From an uncultured Bacilli bacterium (GTDB lineage Bacteria > Bacillota_I > Bacilli_A > RF39 > UBA660), in contig CASDHD010000014.1 of the NCBI GenBank assembly GCA_949280095.1, positions 1 through 16,920 on the forward strand: a stretch of DNA of 16,920 nt, read 5' to 3'. The translations under genes and the position numbers were made by a program. Each line of letters starts with the position of its first letter. Position 1 is the first letter of the stretch. The notes under the pieces were generated by a model. That model did no database searches and had not been told where the DNA came from. It saw nothing but the letters and a program-made list of their open reading frames with translations. Positions 5,859-13,467 of the stretch are shown in pieces.

Positions 5859-7745
5859 ATGAAAAAAACAATATTAATCTTACTTTCTTTACTATTTTTT
5901 ATTCCTTTAATCGTCCAAGCAGATACTGTAGATTATGATATAAAACATTATTATATCAATGCTAATATCTTAGAAAATGGTGATGTAGAAGTTACAGAAC
6001 TTCTGGTATTAAAAGGAAGTTTTAATGGCTATGTAAGAGACATCGTTTATAAAAATAGCAATTTAAAAGACAATGGATATGCAAATAATCAAATTTATAA
6101 TGCAACAGGAATTGAAATCGAGAATGTTGCGGCAAAGAAAGTGAATTCTGTTAGCTTCGATACTATAAAAGATAATGATTTTCAAGATTTAACGAAAGGT
6201 CAAGCAAACAATTATGGTTATTTAGAAAGTAAAATTACAAACGGATTAAGCTATAAAATGTATTTTAAATCTAATAGTGAGACAGTAGCGTTTAAAATCA
6301 CTTATAAAATAAAAGATGCTATTGTATTACATCAAGATGTAGCAGAACTTTATTGGACATTTATCGGGTATGATTACGAAGATAATATTCGTGATTTACA
6401 AATTAGAGTCAATTTGCCAAGAAAAGATGAAAGTTCAAATTTTCGTGTATGGGCCCATGGCGATATGGCTGGGGAAATACATTCCTATGACAATAGCTAT
6501 CTTTTAGCAACAATAAATAAACTAGATGCTCATAATGCAGTAGATATTCGTACAACATTTGCAAAATCCTTAGTGGATAAAAATACTGTTAAGAAAGTCA
6601 TAAATGACGAAGCGCTAGATGGAATTATAGCAGTAGAAACAGAAAGAGCAGAAGAACAAAATGCCAAAAGAAAACAGTCCAAAATCCTTTACTATGGTTT
6701 CTTAGGAGCCTCTATCGTTTATTTAATTGCTCTAATCATTGCTTGGATATATGTATATTTTAAATTTGATAAAGAATACAAAAGTGAATTTCAAAACGAA
6801 TACAATCGTGAATTTATTGATGATTATAATGTCGAAGTTGTCGATTATTTAATGAACAAAAAAATCACATCCAATGCTATGAGTGCATCTATTATGAATT
6901 TAATTTATAAAAAAGTAATTTCTGTAGAAGAAATTCCATCTAATAAGAAGAAAAAGGAATATAAATTCACTTTAAATGAAAAGACGGAAAATATAAACGA
7001 AACAGAAAAATATTTGATAGAATTTTTATTTAAAAGAGTAGGAAAAGAGAATTCCTTTACCTCAAAAGAATTAAAAGCTTATGCAAGTGGTACAAAAACT
7101 TGTGAAAAATTTTTAGCCAACTATAATTCATGGCAAAAAGATGTAATAAAGGATGGTAAAAAGCAAAACTTTTTTGAAAAAAATGGTACATCTCAGATTA
7201 TTAGTATTTTGTTTTTAATAGTAGGATTTTTACTTTGTATATTACCAGGAGTTTTAAATATTGAAATAGTTCTTCCTGTGATTAACATATTTATTGCTGT
7301 TTTCTTCTTAATTTATACTTGTCTTTTCTTTAAAAGAACCAAAAAAGGAAATGAAGATTATGCTAAATGGAAAGCATTCAAAAAATTCTTAAATGATTTT
7401 GGAACCTTTGATACAAAAGAACTACCAGAAATTGCTTTATGGGAACGATACATGGTTTATGCAACAGTTTTTGGTCTTGCTGAAAAAGTATCAAAAGTTA
7501 TGAATGTAAAAATAAAGGAATTAGAAACCTCGGGTGCTTATATGGGAGGTTATTACCCAACATTCACCGATTGGTATGTCTTTAATTCCATCCATAATGC
7601 TGTAACAAGTTCGATACAAGCTAATAGTGCTGCTATTACAAGAGAAAGAGCAAACTCTAGTGCATCAAGCGGAAGCGGATTTGGTGGAGGATTCTCATCT
7701 GGCGGAGGCTTCGGCGGAGGAGGAGGCGGTGGCCATGGATTTTAA
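5859..7745 (+). CDS. DUF2207 domain membrane protein with glycine-rich C-terminus
   Basis: The 628-residue product starts with a signal peptide (MKKTILILLSLLFFIPLIVQA, cleavage near residue 21). An extracellular DUF2207 beta-domain follows (about 22-230, beginning DYDIKHYYINANILENGDVEV). One helix spans about 276-298, then a cytoplasmic region up to about 440, then two helices (about 444-463 and 468-490). The C-terminus (about 605-628) is almost pure Gly, Ser and Phe. This layout matches the DUF2207 proteins that accompany LemA; the function is unknown. A GTG at 5850 would extend the frame by three codons, but it overlaps the AGGAG ribosome binding site (5846-5850). The ATG at 5859 has correct spacing of eight bases, so I chose it. 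The lemA gene ends 38 bases upstream and the hydrolase gene starts 9 bases downstream. Confidence 0.92.
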   Translation: MKKTILILLSLLFFIPLIVQADTVDYDIKHYYINANILENGDVEVTELLVLKGSFNGYVRDIVYKNSNLKDNGYANNQIYNATGIEIENVAAKKVNSVSFDTIKDNDFQDLTKGQANNYGYLESKITNGLSYKMYFKSNSETVAFKITYKIKDAIVLHQDVAELYWTFIGYDYEDNIRDLQIRVNLPRKDESSNFRVWAHGDMAGEIHSYDNSYLLATINKLDAHNAVDIRTTFAKSLVDKNTVKKVINDEALDGIIAVETERAEEQNAKRKQSKILYYGFLGASIVYLIALIIAWIYVYFKFDKEYKSEFQNEYNREFIDDYNVEVVDYLMNKKITSNAMSASIMNLIYKKVISVEEIPSNKKKKEYKFTLNEKTENINETEKYLIEFLFKRVGKENSFTSKELKAYASGTKTCEKFLANYNSWQKDVIKDGKKQNFFEKNGTSQIISILFLIVGFLLCILPGVLNIEIVLPVINIFIAVFFLIYTCLFFKRTKKGNEDYAKWKAFKKFLNDFGTFDTKELPEIALWERYMVYATVFGLAEKVSKVMNVKIKELETSGAYMGGYYPTFTDWYVFNSIHNAVTSSIQANSAAITRERANSSASSGSGFGGGFSSGGGFGGGGGGGHGF

Positions 7746-7754
7746 GGAGGAACT

Positions 7755-8309
7755 ATGAATAAAAATTATTTAATCCTACATGGTAGTTTTGCTAGCCCAT
7801 TTTCTAACTGGATTCCATATCTAAGAAAGGAAATAGAAAAGTTAAATTTAGATGTTTATACACCAGATTTTCCCTCAGGTGTAGGATATCAAAACTATGA
7901 AAATTGGTCTAAACTTTTAAATACTTATGTAGAATCAGGACTTTTAAATGAGAATACAATTATTTTTGCTCATTCTATAGGGCCAATATTTATCTGTAAA
8001 TTTTTAGTAGAACATAAAATCAAGGTAAAAAAACTTGTGTTAGTTTGTGGATTTAATAACTACTTAGGAATAAATGAAGAATATGATGCTGTAAATGTGA
8101 GTATGTATTTTGATGATTTAGAAGATGTTAAAAAATATTGTAGCGAGATTATTTGTTTCTATTCTAATAATGATCCTTATGTAAAATACGAAGTAGAAAA
8201 AGAATTTGCAGACAAAGTGAGTACGAAACAAATTGTTGTTCAGGGTGGTGGACACTTAAATTCTGAATCAGGGTATGAGAAATTTATTGAGCTTTTAGAT
8301 TACCTATAA
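7755..8309 (+). CDS. RBBP9/YdeN-type serine hydrolase (alpha/beta hydrolase)
   Basis: The 184-residue product begins NYLILHGSFASPFSNWIPYL, the typical first strand and oxyanion region of small alpha/beta hydrolases of the RBBP9/YdeN group. The catalytic triad is visible: Ser74 in AHSIG, Asp140 in SNNDPYV and His167 in GGGHLNSESG. TPDFP at 36-40 and the family-typical HLNSESGY support the assignment. No signal peptide or membrane segment is present, so it is cytoplasmic. The natural substrate of this family is generally unknown. AAGGAGG overlaps the stop of the DUF2207 gene and sits four bases before the start, so this is the last gene of the lemA operon. A terminator follows immediately. Confidence 0.9.
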   Translation: MNKNYLILHGSFASPFSNWIPYLRKEIEKLNLDVYTPDFPSGVGYQNYENWSKLLNTYVESGLLNENTIIFAHSIGPIFICKFLVEHKIKVKKLVLVCGFNNYLGINEEYDAVNVSMYFDDLEDVKKYCSEIICFYSNNDPYVKYEVEKEFADKVSTKQIVVQGGGHLNSESGYEKFIELLDYL

Positions 8310-8312
8310 GAT

Positions 8313-8340
8313 GAGTATTCAAATTTTGGATACTTTTTTT
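8313..8340 (+). terminator. Rho-independent terminator of the lemA operon
   Basis: AGTATTC (8314-8320) pairs with GGATACT (8328-8334), with one G-U wobble, around a 7-base loop. A run of seven T ends at 8340. It starts four bases after the hydrolase stop codon. Confidence 0.75.
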
Positions 8341-8353
8341 CATGGTCGTTCTA

Positions 8354-8362
8354 TGCTAAAAT
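8354..8362 (+). promoter_or_regulatory. Extended -10 promoter of the metallopeptidase-rimM-trmD operon
   Basis: TGCTAAAAT has the extended TGn element followed directly by a good -10 hexamer at 8357-8362. The -35 position falls in the T run of the preceding terminator and is a poor match (TTTTTT). The distance to the start at 8380 is short but workable. Confidence 0.5.
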
Positions 8363-8379
8363 AAAACGTAGGTGGTTTT

Positions 8380-9012
8380 ATGCAAACAATAATTGATGGT
8401 GATGTTGTAGAGGTAGTCATTGTTTATAAAAATAACAAAAACATATACTTACGTTTCAAGGAAGATAAAAAACTCTACGCTACATGCAATCGTTTTGTAA
8501 GAGAAAAAGACATTGAAAATTTAATCGACAATAATATAAAAAAAATCACCAAAATGTATCGTGAAATAACAAAAACAACTTACAATGATTTATTTTTTAA
8601 CTATTTAGGACATCAATATACCATTTGTTATAATGAAAGTGTAAAAAATCCTTATTTTGAAGGAGATGTCTTTTTTGTAAAAAATGAAAAAAGTTTACAA
8701 AAATTTTATGCAAGCGAAGTGAAACGGATTTTTACCTCAGAAGTAGAGCGAATTATTCCGTATTTTAAAAATATCCCTAAATTTACTTTAAAATTTCGAA
8801 ATATGAAAACAAGATGGGGTGTGAACAATCGAGGCTCTAATACCATTACCCTGAATACGGAGTTATTAAAAAAAGACATTGATTTACTTGATTATGTCAT
8901 TATTCATGAACTTTGCCATTTTTACGAACCAAACCATAGTGCAAGATTTTGGTCCCATGTAGAAAAATATTATCCAAAATACAAAGAGGCAAGAAAAAGA
9001 TTAAGGAGTTAA
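8380..9012 (+). CDS. YgjP-like (DUF45/M48-type) zinc metallopeptidase
   Basis: The 210-residue product has the metal site HELCH at 176-180 and a third ligand in NHSARFW (His186), the signature HELCHxxxxNHSxxFW of the YgjP/DUF45 family. The upstream block MKTRWGVNNRGSNTITLNTEL is the conserved strand that lines the active site in this family. There is no signal peptide, so it is probably cytoplasmic, and its substrate is unknown. TAGGTGG lies four bases before the ATG at 8380. It is the first gene of a likely operon running to about 11648 and ends one base before the TrmH gene. Confidence 0.9.
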   Translation: MQTIIDGDVVEVVIVYKNNKNIYLRFKEDKKLYATCNRFVREKDIENLIDNNIKKITKMYREITKTTYNDLFFNYLGHQYTICYNESVKNPYFEGDVFFVKNEKSLQKFYASEVKRIFTSEVERIIPYFKNIPKFTLKFRNMKTRWGVNNRGSNTITLNTELLKKDIDLLDYVIIHELCHFYEPNHSARFWSHVEKYYPKYKEARKRLRS

Positions 9013-9013
9013 T

Positions 9014-9730
9014 ATGAAAATAGAATCACTATCAAATTCCCGTGTGAAAGAATGGGAAAAATTAAAAACAAAAAAATATCGCGATGAAACAGGTTTATTT
9101 TTAATCGAGGGAGAACATCTTATCAAAGAAGCAGAAAAAAAGAAAGTGATCAAAGAAATTATTTCCTATAAAGAACAAGAAGAAGCAGATTTTTACGTAA
9201 CCGAACAAATCATGAAAAAACTTTCTAGTCAAGTTAGCATTTCAAATCGAATTGCTATTTGTTATAAATTAGAAGAAGAACCTTTAAAAGATAAAATTTT
9301 AATACTCGATAATATTCAAGATCCTGGAAATTTAGGGACGATGATAAGAAGTGCTCTTGCTTTTGATTTTCAAGATATTGTCATTGGAACAGATACAGTT
9401 GATTTATATAATGAAAAAGTGATTCGAGCATCAGAAGGAATGCTCTTTCATATAAATGTAGTTCGAAAGGATTTAAAAGACTTTTTAAACAAAATAAAAA
9501 ATGATTATCAAATACTTATAACGGATGTAAGAAAAGGAAAAAACATCAAAGACATTTCTATACAAAAAAAAGTTGCTCTAATAATTGGAAATGAAGGGAA
9601 TGGTGTGAAAGAAGAATTAAAAAAATATGCAACCTCTTTCATAAAAATTAACATGAACGAATCGGTGGAATCCTTAAACGCAGGGGTTGCAGCAAGCATT
9701 TTAATGTATGAATTATATGAAAGGAAATAA
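9014..9730 (+). CDS. TrmH/SpoU family RNA 2'-O-methyltransferase
   Basis: The 238-residue product has all three SpoU (SPOUT knot) motifs: motif 1 NIQDPGNLGTMIRSA at about 100-114 with the catalytic Arg, motif 2 IGNEGNGV at about 191-198 and motif 3 SLNAGVAASI at about 220-229. The N-terminal SLSNSRVKEWEKLKTKKYR and FLIEGEHLIKEA form the substrate-binding domain common to TrmH/YsgA-like enzymes. It should methylate a ribose 2'-hydroxyl of rRNA or tRNA using S-adenosylmethionine; the exact site cannot be read from sequence. The ribosome binding site AAGGAG lies within the end of the preceding gene. The gap to the next gene is two bases. Confidence 0.92.
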   Translation: MKIESLSNSRVKEWEKLKTKKYRDETGLFLIEGEHLIKEAEKKKVIKEIISYKEQEEADFYVTEQIMKKLSSQVSISNRIAICYKLEEEPLKDKILILDNIQDPGNLGTMIRSALAFDFQDIVIGTDTVDLYNEKVIRASEGMLFHINVVRKDLKDFLNKIKNDYQILITDVRKGKNIKDISIQKKVALIIGNEGNGVKEELKKYATSFIKINMNESVESLNAGVAASILMYELYERK

Positions 9731-9732
9731 AA

Positions 9733-9996
9733 ATGAAAAATGAATTATCAGAAGAAAAAATACTTTTTTACTTAAGAAAAGGATTAATACATATGGGATA
9801 TCCAGAAGATATGGAGATAAAATACATAGATTACCAATGGGGATTTAATATTTATTACCAAAGAGAAAATGATATGTATCGGTATCTTTTATCCCTTACA
9901 AAAAATCAAGCTATTTCTATTATTATCAAAGTTATTCAAGAAGAATATGATAAAATGTATCGTGAGTCTGAGCAAAAAGAAAATAGAAAATTTTAA
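9733..9996 (+). CDS. Hypothetical 87-residue protein
   Basis: I do not recognise this product. It begins MKNELSEEKILFYLRKGL and has an aromatic-rich centre (IKYIDYQWGFNIYYQREN) and a helical C-terminal half ending in charged residues. There is no signal peptide or membrane segment and there are no cysteines, so a small soluble protein is likely. It starts two bases after the TrmH gene with AAAGGAAA as ribosome binding site and lies 42 bases before rimM, so it is co-transcribed with RNA modification and ribosome maturation genes. That context hints at, but does not prove, a translation-related role. Codon use looks like that of its neighbours. Confidence 0.75.
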   Translation: MKNELSEEKILFYLRKGLIHMGYPEDMEIKYIDYQWGFNIYYQRENDMYRYLLSLTKNQAISIIIKVIQEEYDKMYRESEQKENRKF

Positions 9997-10038
9997 AAAA
10001 TTAGAAATTATAGAATAAGAAGAAAGAAGTAGACTTTT

Positions 10039-10530
10039 ATGAACTATATTTATATTGGGCGCATTGTAAATACGCATGGTATTAAAGGAGAATTAAGAAT
10101 TTTAAGTGATTTTGAAAAAAAAGAACGAGTTTTTTTACCAGGAATTGAAATTTTTATTGGGCAAGAAAAAATAAAAGAAGTGGTCAAAACGTATCGTCAT
10201 CATAAAGAGTATGAAATGATTACGTTAGAAGGCTATTCAAATATTAATGATGTGTTAAAATATAAAGGAAAACTTGTTTATGTCAAAAGAGAAATATTAA
10301 AATTAAAAGAAGAAGAATACCTCTACAGTGACTTAATCGGTTTATTTATTATAGAAAATGAAAAAACATTAGGTAAAATAAAAGAAATCGTGTATAATAA
10401 AGCCAATATTTTATTAGAAATTGAAGGGAAGAAAAGCTTTTATATCCCTTTGCATTCTAATTTTATAAAAAAAGTAGATTTAGAAAACAAAAAGGTATTT
10501 GTCGAAGGGGGCAAAGATTTAATATTATGA
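10039..10530 (+). CDS. rimM: Ribosome maturation factor RimM
   Basis: The 163-residue product has the N-terminal RimM barrel (YIYIGRIVNTHGIKGELRI at 3-21) and a C-terminal PRC-barrel (YLYSDLIGLFII ... GKIKEIV ... FYIPLHSNFIKKVDLENKKVFVEG). RimM binds ribosomal protein S19 and assists late 30S assembly. Length and domain order are normal. It overlaps trmD by four bases (ATGA), the usual rimM-trmD coupling in Bacillota. Neither rpsP nor a KH-domain protein, often found upstream, is present here; an unknown 87-residue gene takes that position. The ribosome binding site is weak (AGAAG). Confidence 0.95.
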   Translation: MNYIYIGRIVNTHGIKGELRILSDFEKKERVFLPGIEIFIGQEKIKEVVKTYRHHKEYEMITLEGYSNINDVLKYKGKLVYVKREILKLKEEEYLYSDLIGLFIIENEKTLGKIKEIVYNKANILLEIEGKKSFYIPLHSNFIKKVDLENKKVFVEGGKDLIL

Positions 10531-11189
10531 AAATTGATATTTTAACGCTTTTTCCCAATATGTTTGAGAACTTCTTAAGTGAATCTATTATAAAAAGAGC
10601 CATTGAAAAGAAACAAGTAGAAATCAATATCATAAACTTTCGAGATTTTTCTCATTTAAACAATAGCCAAGTTGATGATACCCCTTATGGTGGAGGAAGT
10701 GGAATGGTTTTAATGGTAGAGCCTTTAGTAGAAGCGATTGAATCGTGTAAACAGAAAGATTCCAAAGTAATTTTAATGTGCCCACAAGGGAAAACTTACA
10801 AACAAGAGCATGCAGTAGAACTAAAAAATGAGCATCATCTTATTTTGGTATGTGGTCATTATGAAGGATTTGATGAACGTATTAGGCAGTTTGTTGATGA
10901 AGAAATAAGTATTGGGGATTATATTTTAACTGGGGGCGAAATACCCGCAATGGCTGTTGTTGATAGTGTGGTAAGATTACTTGATGGTGTAATCAAAAAA
11001 GAATCATATCAGGAAGAATCCTTTTCAAATAACCTATTGGATTATCCTACTTATACAAAACCTAGAGATTTTCGTGGCTTAAAAGTTCCTGATGTACTAC
11101 TAAGTGGAAATCATGCTAAAATAGAAGAGTGGCGTAAAGAACAACAACTAAAAAAAACCGCAGAAAAAAGAAAAGATTTAATGAACTAA
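10527..11189 (+). CDS. trmD: tRNA (guanine-37-N1)-methyltransferase TrmD
   Basis: The enzyme methylates N1 of G37 next to the anticodon and prevents frameshifting. The 220-residue product starts MKIDILTLFPNMF and has all the diagnostic blocks: VDDTPYGGGSGMV (49-61), CGHYEGFDER (109-118), the trefoil-knot SAM loop SIGDYILTGGE (128-138), the catalytic Asp172 in LLDYPTYTKP, and LLSGNHAKIEEWR (191-203). It is a little shorter than the E. coli enzyme but complete. It is translationally coupled to rimM and followed after nine bases by an unknown gene rather than directly by rplS. Confidence 0.98.
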   Translation: MKIDILTLFPNMFENFLSESIIKRAIEKKQVEINIINFRDFSHLNNSQVDDTPYGGGSGMVLMVEPLVEAIESCKQKDSKVILMCPQGKTYKQEHAVELKNEHHLILVCGHYEGFDERIRQFVDEEISIGDYILTGGEIPAMAVVDSVVRLLDGVIKKESYQEESFSNNLLDYPTYTKPRDFRGLKVPDVLLSGNHAKIEEWRKEQQLKKTAEKRKDLMN

Positions 11190-11198
11190 GGTGAAGAT

Positions 11199-11648
11199 AT
11201 GGAAAATTATGTAATAAAGAAAAAAAACAAAAACAAAAAACTAAATAAATTTAATTTCAAAGAAGAAGGTTACGTATTTAAACCAAACATTAAAAGTAAC
11301 AATTTAATTAAAATTAGTAGTTTATCCATCACCAATTTAGAATTTACGAATAGTATTTTAAAGAAAAAATTAGATACCTCTTTTCGTAAACTTGCAGCTA
11401 TAATTTTACGTGTCTTAAATAGCAATGATGTAGCAAGTGGAGATGCTACGATTGCTTTAGATGAACTTTCCCGTGAAAAAGAAAAAATGAAAAATAAATA
11501 TCAAGAATATTTAAAGAAAGAAGAATATGAGAAATATATGAAACGCTTAAAAGTTTTAGAAAATGAGTTAAAAGAAAAGCTAGTGGTTTTAAAATTAGAA
11601 GAAGAAAGAATCTATACAGAAAGTTTAGAAAAAGGGCGTAGTAGATAA
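11199..11648 (+). CDS. Hypothetical lysine-rich coiled-coil protein (149 aa)
   Basis: I do not recognise the family. The product has a very basic N-terminus (VIKKKNKNKKLNK) and a middle segment with SSLSITNLEFTNSILKKKL and LAAIILRVLNSNDVASGDATIALDEL. A long Lys/Glu-rich helix from about residue 90 to the end has heptad-like spacing and probably forms a coiled coil. There is no signal peptide or membrane helix. AAGGTGA precedes the ATG by about five bases, and the gene sits between trmD and the rplS promoter, at the end of the operon. The basic N-terminus would fit nucleic acid or ribosome binding, but this is only an inference from composition and context. Confidence 0.75.
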   Translation: MENYVIKKKNKNKKLNKFNFKEEGYVFKPNIKSNNLIKISSLSITNLEFTNSILKKKLDTSFRKLAAIILRVLNSNDVASGDATIALDELSREKEKMKNKYQEYLKKEEYEKYMKRLKVLENELKEKLVVLKLEEERIYTESLEKGRSR

Positions 11649-11653
11649 AAAAT

Positions 11654-11682
11654 TTGCATAATTCTTAATTATTTGTTATAAT
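11654..11682 (+). promoter_or_regulatory. Strong sigma-A promoter of rplS
   Basis: TTGCAT (11654-11659), a 17-base spacer and a perfect TATAAT (11677-11682) with a TG at the extended -10 position. This is the best promoter in the window and fits the high expression of a ribosomal protein. It gives a transcript leader of about 80 bases. Confidence 0.85.
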
Positions 11683-11688
11683 GATTCT

Positions 11689-11762
11689 GCTTTTTAAGCA
11701 TGTAATCCGCTGAAGTTACATATATTTATGATTACAGAAGATGAAATTTTTAGAAAGGATGT
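11689..11762 (+). promoter_or_regulatory. L19 leader RNA, candidate autoregulatory structure
   Basis: The 5' leader between the rplS promoter and start holds a 7-base perfect stem, TGTAATC (11701-11707) with GATTACA (11730-11736), enclosing a 22-base loop. Low-GC Gram-positives commonly carry an L19 leader motif in front of rplS through which the protein represses its own synthesis. Location and size fit, but I have not matched the consensus base by base. Confidence 0.55.
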
Positions 11763-11768
11763 AGACGT

Positions 11769-12131
11769 ATGGCTAATTTAGTAGACAAAATTAATAAAAA
11801 GCATATGAAACCAGACATTCCTGAATTCCGTGTAGGAGATACAGTACGAGTAGATGTTTGGGTAAAAGAAGGAAAAAAAGAAAGAATCCAAGCTTTTGAA
11901 GGAATTGTAATTGCTAAGAAAGGCTCTGGTGTATCTGAAACTTTCTCTGTTCGTAAAAAGAGTGGAAGTGTAGGAGTAGTAAGAGTATTCCCGATAAATA
12001 CACCAACTATTGATAAGATTACAGTTGTGAAAAAAGGTATGGTTCGTCGTGCTAAACTTAACTTTATTAAAAATATGCGTAAGGAATATAAAGTTAAAGA
12101 AAGAAATAGCAGTATGAAAGAAGCAAAATAA
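11769..12131 (+). CDS. rplS: 50S ribosomal protein L19
   Basis: The 120-residue product shows the L19 signature along its length: the start MANLVDKINKKHMKPDIPEF, then FRVGDTVRVDVWVKEGKKERIQAFEGIVIA, FSVRKKSGSVGVVRVFPINTP and VVKKGMVRRAKLNFIKN. L19 lies at the 30S-50S interface. AGAAAGGATG upstream gives the ribosome binding site. It is transcribed from its own promoter with a structured leader, and a terminator overlaps the stop codon, so it forms a single-gene unit although it keeps the classic rimM-trmD-rplS order. Confidence 0.98.
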   Translation: MANLVDKINKKHMKPDIPEFRVGDTVRVDVWVKEGKKERIQAFEGIVIAKKGSGVSETFSVRKKSGSVGVVRVFPINTPTIDKITVVKKGMVRRAKLNFIKNMRKEYKVKERNSSMKEAK

Positions 12132-12143
12132 GGCTTCTTTTTT
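12117..12143 (+). terminator. Rho-independent terminator of rplS
   Basis: AAAGAAGC (12117-12124) pairs with GCTTCTTT (12133-12140) around an 8-base loop, and the T run extends to 12143. The 5' arm is part of the coding sequence and the loop contains the TAA stop. Confidence 0.8.
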
Positions 12144-12145
12144 AG

Positions 12146-12174
12146 TTTTATAATAGATGATTCTGTTGTATAAT
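12146..12174 (+). promoter_or_regulatory. Promoter of the signal peptidase gene
   Basis: A perfect TATAAT (12169-12174) follows TTTTAT (12146-12151) at 17 bases. Only the -10 box is strong. Transcription would start near 12181, downstream of the in-frame ATG at 12157, which argues for the start at 12196. Confidence 0.55.
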
Positions 12175-12195
12175 AAAAATACGAGGTTTAAGAAT

Positions 12196-12687
12196 ATGAA
12201 AGAAAAAATAATAAAAAACTGTAAAGAATTGTTGCCTTATTTGATTATATTTATTGTCGTTTTGCTTATAAGAACTTTTATTGTAACTCCTATAAAAGTA
12301 AATGGGAATTCGATGTATAATACGTTAGAAGGTAAAGAATTTATGATTCTTAATAAATTAGGGACACCAGAGCGTTATGATATTGTCGTTTTAGATGCTC
12401 GTAATGATGAGCTTATCAAAAGAGTGTATGGACTTCCTGGTGAAAAAATTACAATTGAAAATAATACTATCTATATCAATGATAAAAAAATAGAGGATGT
12501 ATATGCGTATGGTGAAACGAGTAATTATGAAACAATTACCTTAAAAGATGATGAATATTTCGTGTTAGGAGACAATCGTGCTGTATCTTTAGATAGTAGA
12601 ACCATAGGACCTATTAAAAAAAGTCAAATAAAAGGTACAACCAATTTCATAATCTACCCTTTTAATCGTTTTGGGAAGTTAAAGTAA
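12196..12687 (+). CDS. lepB: Signal peptidase I
   Basis: This membrane-anchored serine/lysine protease cuts signal peptides from secreted proteins. The 163-residue product has one N-terminal anchor (about 13-30, LPYLIIFIVVLLIRTFIV). It then shows box B NGNSMYNTL with nucleophile Ser39, box D ELIKRVYGLPGE with general base Lys75, and box E GDNRAVSLDSRTIG. Small single-anchor forms are typical of Bacillota. An in-frame ATG at 12157 would add 13 residues, but it lies in front of the -10 box; GAGG at 12183-12186 suits the ATG at 12196. Likely clients in this window include the DUF2207 protein, but not the double-glycine peptides or the prepilin-like proteins, which use other proteases. A GNAT gene follows after three bases. 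Confidence 0.95.
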   Translation: MKEKIIKNCKELLPYLIIFIVVLLIRTFIVTPIKVNGNSMYNTLEGKEFMILNKLGTPERYDIVVLDARNDELIKRVYGLPGEKITIENNTIYINDKKIEDVYAYGETSNYETITLKDDEYFVLGDNRAVSLDSRTIGPIKKSQIKGTTNFIIYPFNRFGKLK

Positions 12688-12690
12688 GCA

Positions 12691-13146
12691 ATGTTTAAAG
12701 AACAGGAAACAAGCATTTCGTATTCTTTAGAAAATGCCGTTCGAAGTCATCAAGAAATCTTACAAGAGTTTAAATTGAATACTATTTTTGATTATGCTAA
12801 AGATTTAACAAAAGAGGAAACAGAAAAAATTAAAAAATATGTTCAAGAAAATATCGAAAAAGAAATACAAAACTATCAAGTATTAAAAATAAAAAATCAA
12901 ATTATTGGTTGCTTTTGTATTAAAAGTTATGAAGACGGTATATTACTAGATGAAATCTATTTACTAGAACCGTATAGAGATAAGAAAATAGGAAGTACGC
13001 TCATAAAGAAAATTTTAAAAGAAAACAAAATTGTCTACTTATGGGTTTATAAAGAGAATGTCATTGCCTTAAATTTATATAAAAAATTAGGCTTTAAGAT
13101 ACAAGAGGAAACAGAGACAAGATATTTTATGAGATATAAAAAATAA
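12691..13146 (+). CDS. GNAT family N-acetyltransferase
   Basis: The 151-residue product shows the GNAT fold in its second half: a strand (NQIIGCFCI), LLDEIYLLEPYRDKKIGSTLIKKIL holding the acetyl-CoA loop (R/KxxGxx type), and the closing YLWVYKENVIALNLYKKLGFKIQEE. The last block is typical of RimI-like enzymes that acetylate amino groups. The substrate cannot be read from sequence. It starts three bases after the signal peptidase stop, with no clear ribosome binding site, so translation may be coupled. It marks the boundary between the housekeeping block and the repeat-containing accessory region. Confidence 0.85.
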   Translation: MFKEQETSISYSLENAVRSHQEILQEFKLNTIFDYAKDLTKEETEKIKKYVQENIEKEIQNYQVLKIKNQIIGCFCIKSYEDGILLDEIYLLEPYRDKKIGSTLIKKILKENKIVYLWVYKENVIALNLYKKLGFKIQEETETRYFMRYKK

Positions 13147-13157
13147 GCAAGTTGTAA

Positions 13158-13388
13158 AATGGGTTGCCTTATGAAGCATTTAAAAACTATTTAGAAAATC
13201 AACTTGCAAGAAAATATCAGAATATTAGTGAGTTTGATACACCAACTGTTACCTATATTATGTATGCTAATGATATTCCAGTGGGATATATTGGTCTAAG
13301 GACAAAAATAAATGAACAATCGACAAAATGGGACAAATATAAACTGGTTGATTACGATTTAATCAAGAACACCCTTAACTCCTTATAA
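13158..13388 (+). pseudogene. Fragment of a second GNAT acetyltransferase fused to repeat A
   Basis: The frame opens right after an in-frame stop at 13155-13157 and reads NGLPYEAFKNYLENQLA, then TPTVTYIMYANDIPVGYIGLRTKIN. That is the early middle of a GNAT family whose members read GL-x-YEEF ... PATTY ... IVGxxxIRxxLN. The expected N-terminal 20 or more residues and the whole acetyl-CoA-binding half are missing. At about 13312-13318 the homology stops exactly where repeat A begins, and the frame then runs through repeat sequence (KYKLVDYDLIKNTLNSL) to TAA at 13386-13388. A TTG at 13164 could serve as start, but no functional enzyme could result. I read this as a gene remnant left by recombination at the repeat. 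Confidence 0.65.
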
Positions 13389-13434
13389 ATAAAGGAAATT
13401 ATCCAATTTAGATCTTGCATATTTTCATTAAAAA
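13318..13434 (+). repeat. Dispersed repeat copy A (left part only)
   Basis: These 117 bases align without gaps to 15235-15351 with nine differences by eye (about 92 percent identity). The first 55 bases also match copy C (16791-16845). The repeat follows a truncated GNAT and precedes the BRO pseudogene. A reading frame ending VDYDLIKNTLN(S/P)L is kept between A and B with mostly third-position changes. Confidence 0.85.
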
Positions 13435-13467
13435 ACGCTCAAAAACAAAAAGAAAGAAGGTGTAAAA

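Noticed and set aside
9508..9699. Minus-strand ORF inside the TrmH gene (also 9889-10077 and 15504-15719 in other genes)
   Set aside because: These are antisense shadows of well-supported genes, with no independent start signals.
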